Assembly: GCA_025964795.1 (NCBI GenBank)
Contig: JAOPYC010000123.1
Location: 1 to 64,000, forward strand
Source: Marmoricola sp.
Lineage (GTDB): Bacteria; Actinomycetota; Actinomycetes; Propionibacteriales; Nocardioidaceae
Length of the DNA stretch: 64,000 nucleotides
Reading direction: 5' to 3'
In this document: positions 61,946 to 64,000 of the stretch, piece after piece
How positions within the stretch are numbered: the first letter of the stretch is position 1
How the letters are laid out: each line of letters starts with the position of its first letter
Translations under genes and position numbers: made by a program
The notes under the pieces: model-generated
The model's input: the letters and a program-made list of their open reading frames with translations, nothing else
Databases searched by the model: none
What the model was told of the DNA's origin: nothing

Positions 61946-64000
61946 TCAGGCGGGAGCGCCCTTCGAAGCGCCGCCGGCCACGGTCTCGAACGCCCGCCAC
62001 ATCCGCGCATAGCTGCCGCCCAGCGCGACCAGCTCGTCGTGGCTGCCCACCTCCACCACCCGGCCGGCCTCCATCATCGCGATCCGGTCGGCGACGCGCG
62101 CGGTCTGCAACCGGTGCGCGATGACGATCGTGGTGCGCCCGTGGGCGACGGCGGCCATGGCCGCGTTCACCCGTGACTCGGTGGACAGGTCGAGGTTGGA
62201 GGTCGCCTCGTCGAGCAGCATCAGCGCCGGGTCGGCGAGCTGCGCCCGCGCCAGCGCGATCAGCTGGCGCTGCCCCGAGGACAACGAGCTGCCGCGCTCG
62301 GCGAGGTCGGTGAGGTAGCCACCCGGGAGGGTGGCGACCACGTCGTGGGCCCCGACCGCGCGCGCCGCCGCCTCGACGTCCTCGTCGGTGGCCGACGGAC
62401 GGCCGTAGGCGATGTTGTCGCGCACCGAGCCGCTGAACAGGAACGCCTCCTGGGGGACGTAGCCCAGGTGGGACCGGAAGCCGGGCAGGTCGAGGCGACG
62501 CAGGTCGTGCCCGTCGAAGAGCACCGCGCCGTCGACCGGGTCGTAGAAGCGGGCGATCAGCTTGAGCACCGTCGACTTGCCGGCCCCGGTCTCCCCGACC
62601 AGGGCCACGGTCTCCCCCGGGGCGATGCGCAGCGTCATGCCGCGCAGGGCGAGGCCGGCCGCCGATCCCGGGTAGCCGAACTCCACGTCGTCGAACGCGA
62701 CCTGACCGCTGACCCGGTCCAGCACCACCGGGTCCGCCGGCTCGGGCGTGATCGAGGTCTGCGCCATCAGCTCGGAGATCCGCGCCACCGAGACCCGGGT
62801 CTGCTGCCAGGAGTCGAAGACCGTCGACAGCTGCTGGATCGGGGAGAAGAACAGGTCGATGTAGAGCAGGAAGGCGATCAGCGCACCGGTGGTCAGGTCA
62901 CCGTCCTCGATCAGGCGGGCACCGACGCCGAGCACCAGGGCGTCGGCCACGGCGGAGAGGAGCTGCACGAAGGGGAAGTACGTCGCGACCAGCCGCTGCG
63001 CGGAGGCACGGCTGTCGAAGTAGTCCTGGCCGTAGCGGTGGAACCGTGCGCTCGTCGTCGCCTCGTGCACGAACGCCTGCGACTCCCGGACGCCGGACAG
63101 GCTCTCCTGGAAGTCGGCGTTGACGATCGCGATCCGCTCGCGCGCCTCGTCGTAGAGCACGCTGGTGCGGCGCCGGAACCACTGCGTGGCCACCGCCAGC
63201 GGCAGCACCACCGAGAGGGTGATCAGCCCGAGCTCCCAGTCGACGACCACGAGGGTGACGCCGACCCCGACGAAGGTCGCCACCGCGACCAGGGCGTTCA
63301 GCAGCCCGTTGCTGACCAGGGACTCGAACTGGTCGACGTCGGTGGTCATCCGGGTCATGATCCGGCCCGCACGCTCCCGCTCGTAGTAGTCCAGCGAGAG
63401 CCGTTGCAGCTGCGCCCAGATGCGGACCCGCAGCGAGACCATGATCCGCTCGGCGGTGCGCCCGGTGACGAACGTCGAACCGATCTCGACGCCGAGGTCG
63501 GCGACCGTGACGAGCAGGTACGCCGCCGCCGCGGCCACCAGCACGCCACTCGCGCCCGTGGCCACGCCGTTGTCCACGCCCGTCTTGACGAGATAGGGCC
63601 CGGCGATCCCGGCGAGGGCGTCGAGCACGACGAGAACGAACCCGACCGCGAGCGGGCCCCGGAACCGCCTGAGCAGCCGGAGGAGGCCGAACTCGGGCTC
63701 GAGCACGCTCTCGGCGTCCAGGTCGACGCGGAGGTGGTCGCGCACCGGCGGCAGCGCCTCGACCCGCGCCAGCAGCTCGGGCGTGGCCGGCAGCCCGCCC
63801 AGGACGCCGGACGTCCCTCCGGTGCCGCCCAGGCCGGCGCCGAGCCCGGTGGTCACCACGCGGGCGGACGCCCGCGGACCCGTGGCGGTCGCGGCCTGCC
63901 ACGCCGAGGCCGTGACGCCGCTGATCGCGGCCAGCGCCTCGATCGAGTCCCCTGCGGACCGCCGGGGATCGGCCGCCTCCTCGAGCCCCGACAGCAGCTC
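61946..64000 (-). CDS. ABC transporter, fused permease-ATPase (multidrug type), 5' end outside window
   Basis: The frame is open from the right edge to a stop at 61946 (684 codons visible). The visible part has a short linker (ELLSGLEEAADPRR, then Gly-rich), a six-helix ABC exporter membrane domain beginning near FRGPLAVGFVLVVLDALAG, and an ATPase domain with Walker A GETGAGKST, signature LSSGQRQLIALARA, Walker B LMLLDEATSNLD and H-loop IAHRL. A full half-transporter is already complete from about 63860, so the residues before it are likely the tail of another ABC half, making a two-unit fusion of about 1,200 residues (inference). Substrate unknown. Confidence 0.9.
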   Translation of the reverse strand, partial: ELLSGLEEAADPRRSAGDSIEALAAISGVTASAWQAATATGPRASARVVTTGLGAGLGGTGGTSGVLGGLPATPELLARVEALPPVRDHLRVDLDAESVLEPEFGLLRLLRRFRGPLAVGFVLVVLDALAGIAGPYLVKTGVDNGVATGASGVLVAAAAAYLLVTVADLGVEIGSTFVTGRTAERIMVSLRVRIWAQLQRLSLDYYERERAGRIMTRMTTDVDQFESLVSNGLLNALVAVATFVGVGVTLVVVDWELGLITLSVVLPLAVATQWFRRRTSVLYDEARERIAIVNADFQESLSGVRESQAFVHEATTSARFHRYGQDYFDSRASAQRLVATYFPFVQLLSAVADALVLGVGARLIEDGDLTTGALIAFLLYIDLFFSPIQQLSTVFDSWQQTRVSVARISELMAQTSITPEPADPVVLDRVSGQVAFDDVEFGYPGSAAGLALRGMTLRIAPGETVALVGETGAGKSTVLKLIARFYDPVDGAVLFDGHDLRRLDLPGFRSHLGYVPQEAFLFSGSVRDNIAYGRPSATDEDVEAAARAVGAHDVVATLPGGYLTDLAERGSSLSSGQRQLIALARAQLADPALMLLDEATSNLDLSTESRVNAAMAAVAHGRTTIVIAHRLQTARVADRIAMMEAGRVVEVGSHDELVALGGSYARMWRAFETVAGGASKGAPA

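Overview
The window is very GC-rich and its genes use mostly G/C third positions. The gene content (CsoR/CopA, class F sortase, tandem Lrp, PIN-PhoH, actinobacterial XseA/XseB/IspH block, EthR-like TetR, MsiK-type ATPase) points to a Gram-positive actinobacterium. The small Nocardioides-style dispersed repeats and overall feel suggest Nocardioides or a close relative (inference). The housekeeping genes between about 20.7 and 59.4 kb (ychF, ispH, xseA, xseB, a DUF4245 gene, glpX, fumC, PIN-phoH, a short Z-prenyl synthase gene, hemolysin III) are the same set that sits together in mycobacterial genomes.

Layout. 1-4 kb: a secreted protein gene cut by the left edge, then a CsoR-controlled copper efflux operon (csoR-copZ-copA) and a truncated globin. 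4.1-5.8 kb: a class F sortase coupled to a DUF3494 surface protein that looks like its substrate. 6.1-7.7 kb: prfC. 8.1-20.5 kb: an accessory metabolic island with a ribose-type ABC importer, branched-chain amino acid dehydrogenase, MDR reductase, amidotransferase-fold protein, tandem Lrp regulator, cytosolic CapA-like enzyme, Asp/Glu/hydantoin-racemase family protein and M19 dipeptidase. Both divergent promoter regions of this island carry the same Lrp-like palindrome. 20.7-33 kb: ychF, a frameshifted potassium channel gene, a polyhydroxyalkanoate operon (acyl-CoA ligase, PhaC, PhaZ-like, acyl-CoA dehydrogenase), an MFS/ArsR divergent pair, ilvA, a dispersed repeat, a DUF222/HNH remnant and a frameshifted Mop/TOBE gene. 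33-49.5 kb: Ski2-like helicase, formamidase, DksA-like protein, phosphodiesterase, xth, rmuC, yciO, ispH, xseAB, glpX (interrupted by an amber codon), a PfkB kinase, two hydrolases, and an orphan msiK-type ATPase with a perfect CRP/GlxR palindrome. 50-59.4 kb: methyltransferase, hydroxyacid dehydrogenase, fumC, hydrolase, transglycosylase, PIN-PhoH, a decayed EthR-type flavin-monooxygenase locus, uppS, hemolysin III. 59.5-64 kb: a GAF-SpoIIE-HATPase phosphatase and a multidrug ABC exporter cut by the right edge.

How it works together. The most interesting unit is the 8.1-20.5 kb island: I infer an Lrp-regulated system that imports and breaks down an amino-acid- or peptide-derived compound, ending in oxidative deamination; the substrate is unknown. 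Many genes appear to be transcribed leaderless, with a TANNNT box 5-7 nt before the start codon. Several conserved genes carry single-base lesions (three indels in the K+ channel, one in the Mop gene, one nonsense change in glpX); I cannot tell sequencing error from real mutation. No tRNA, rRNA, CRISPR array or insertion sequence was seen.
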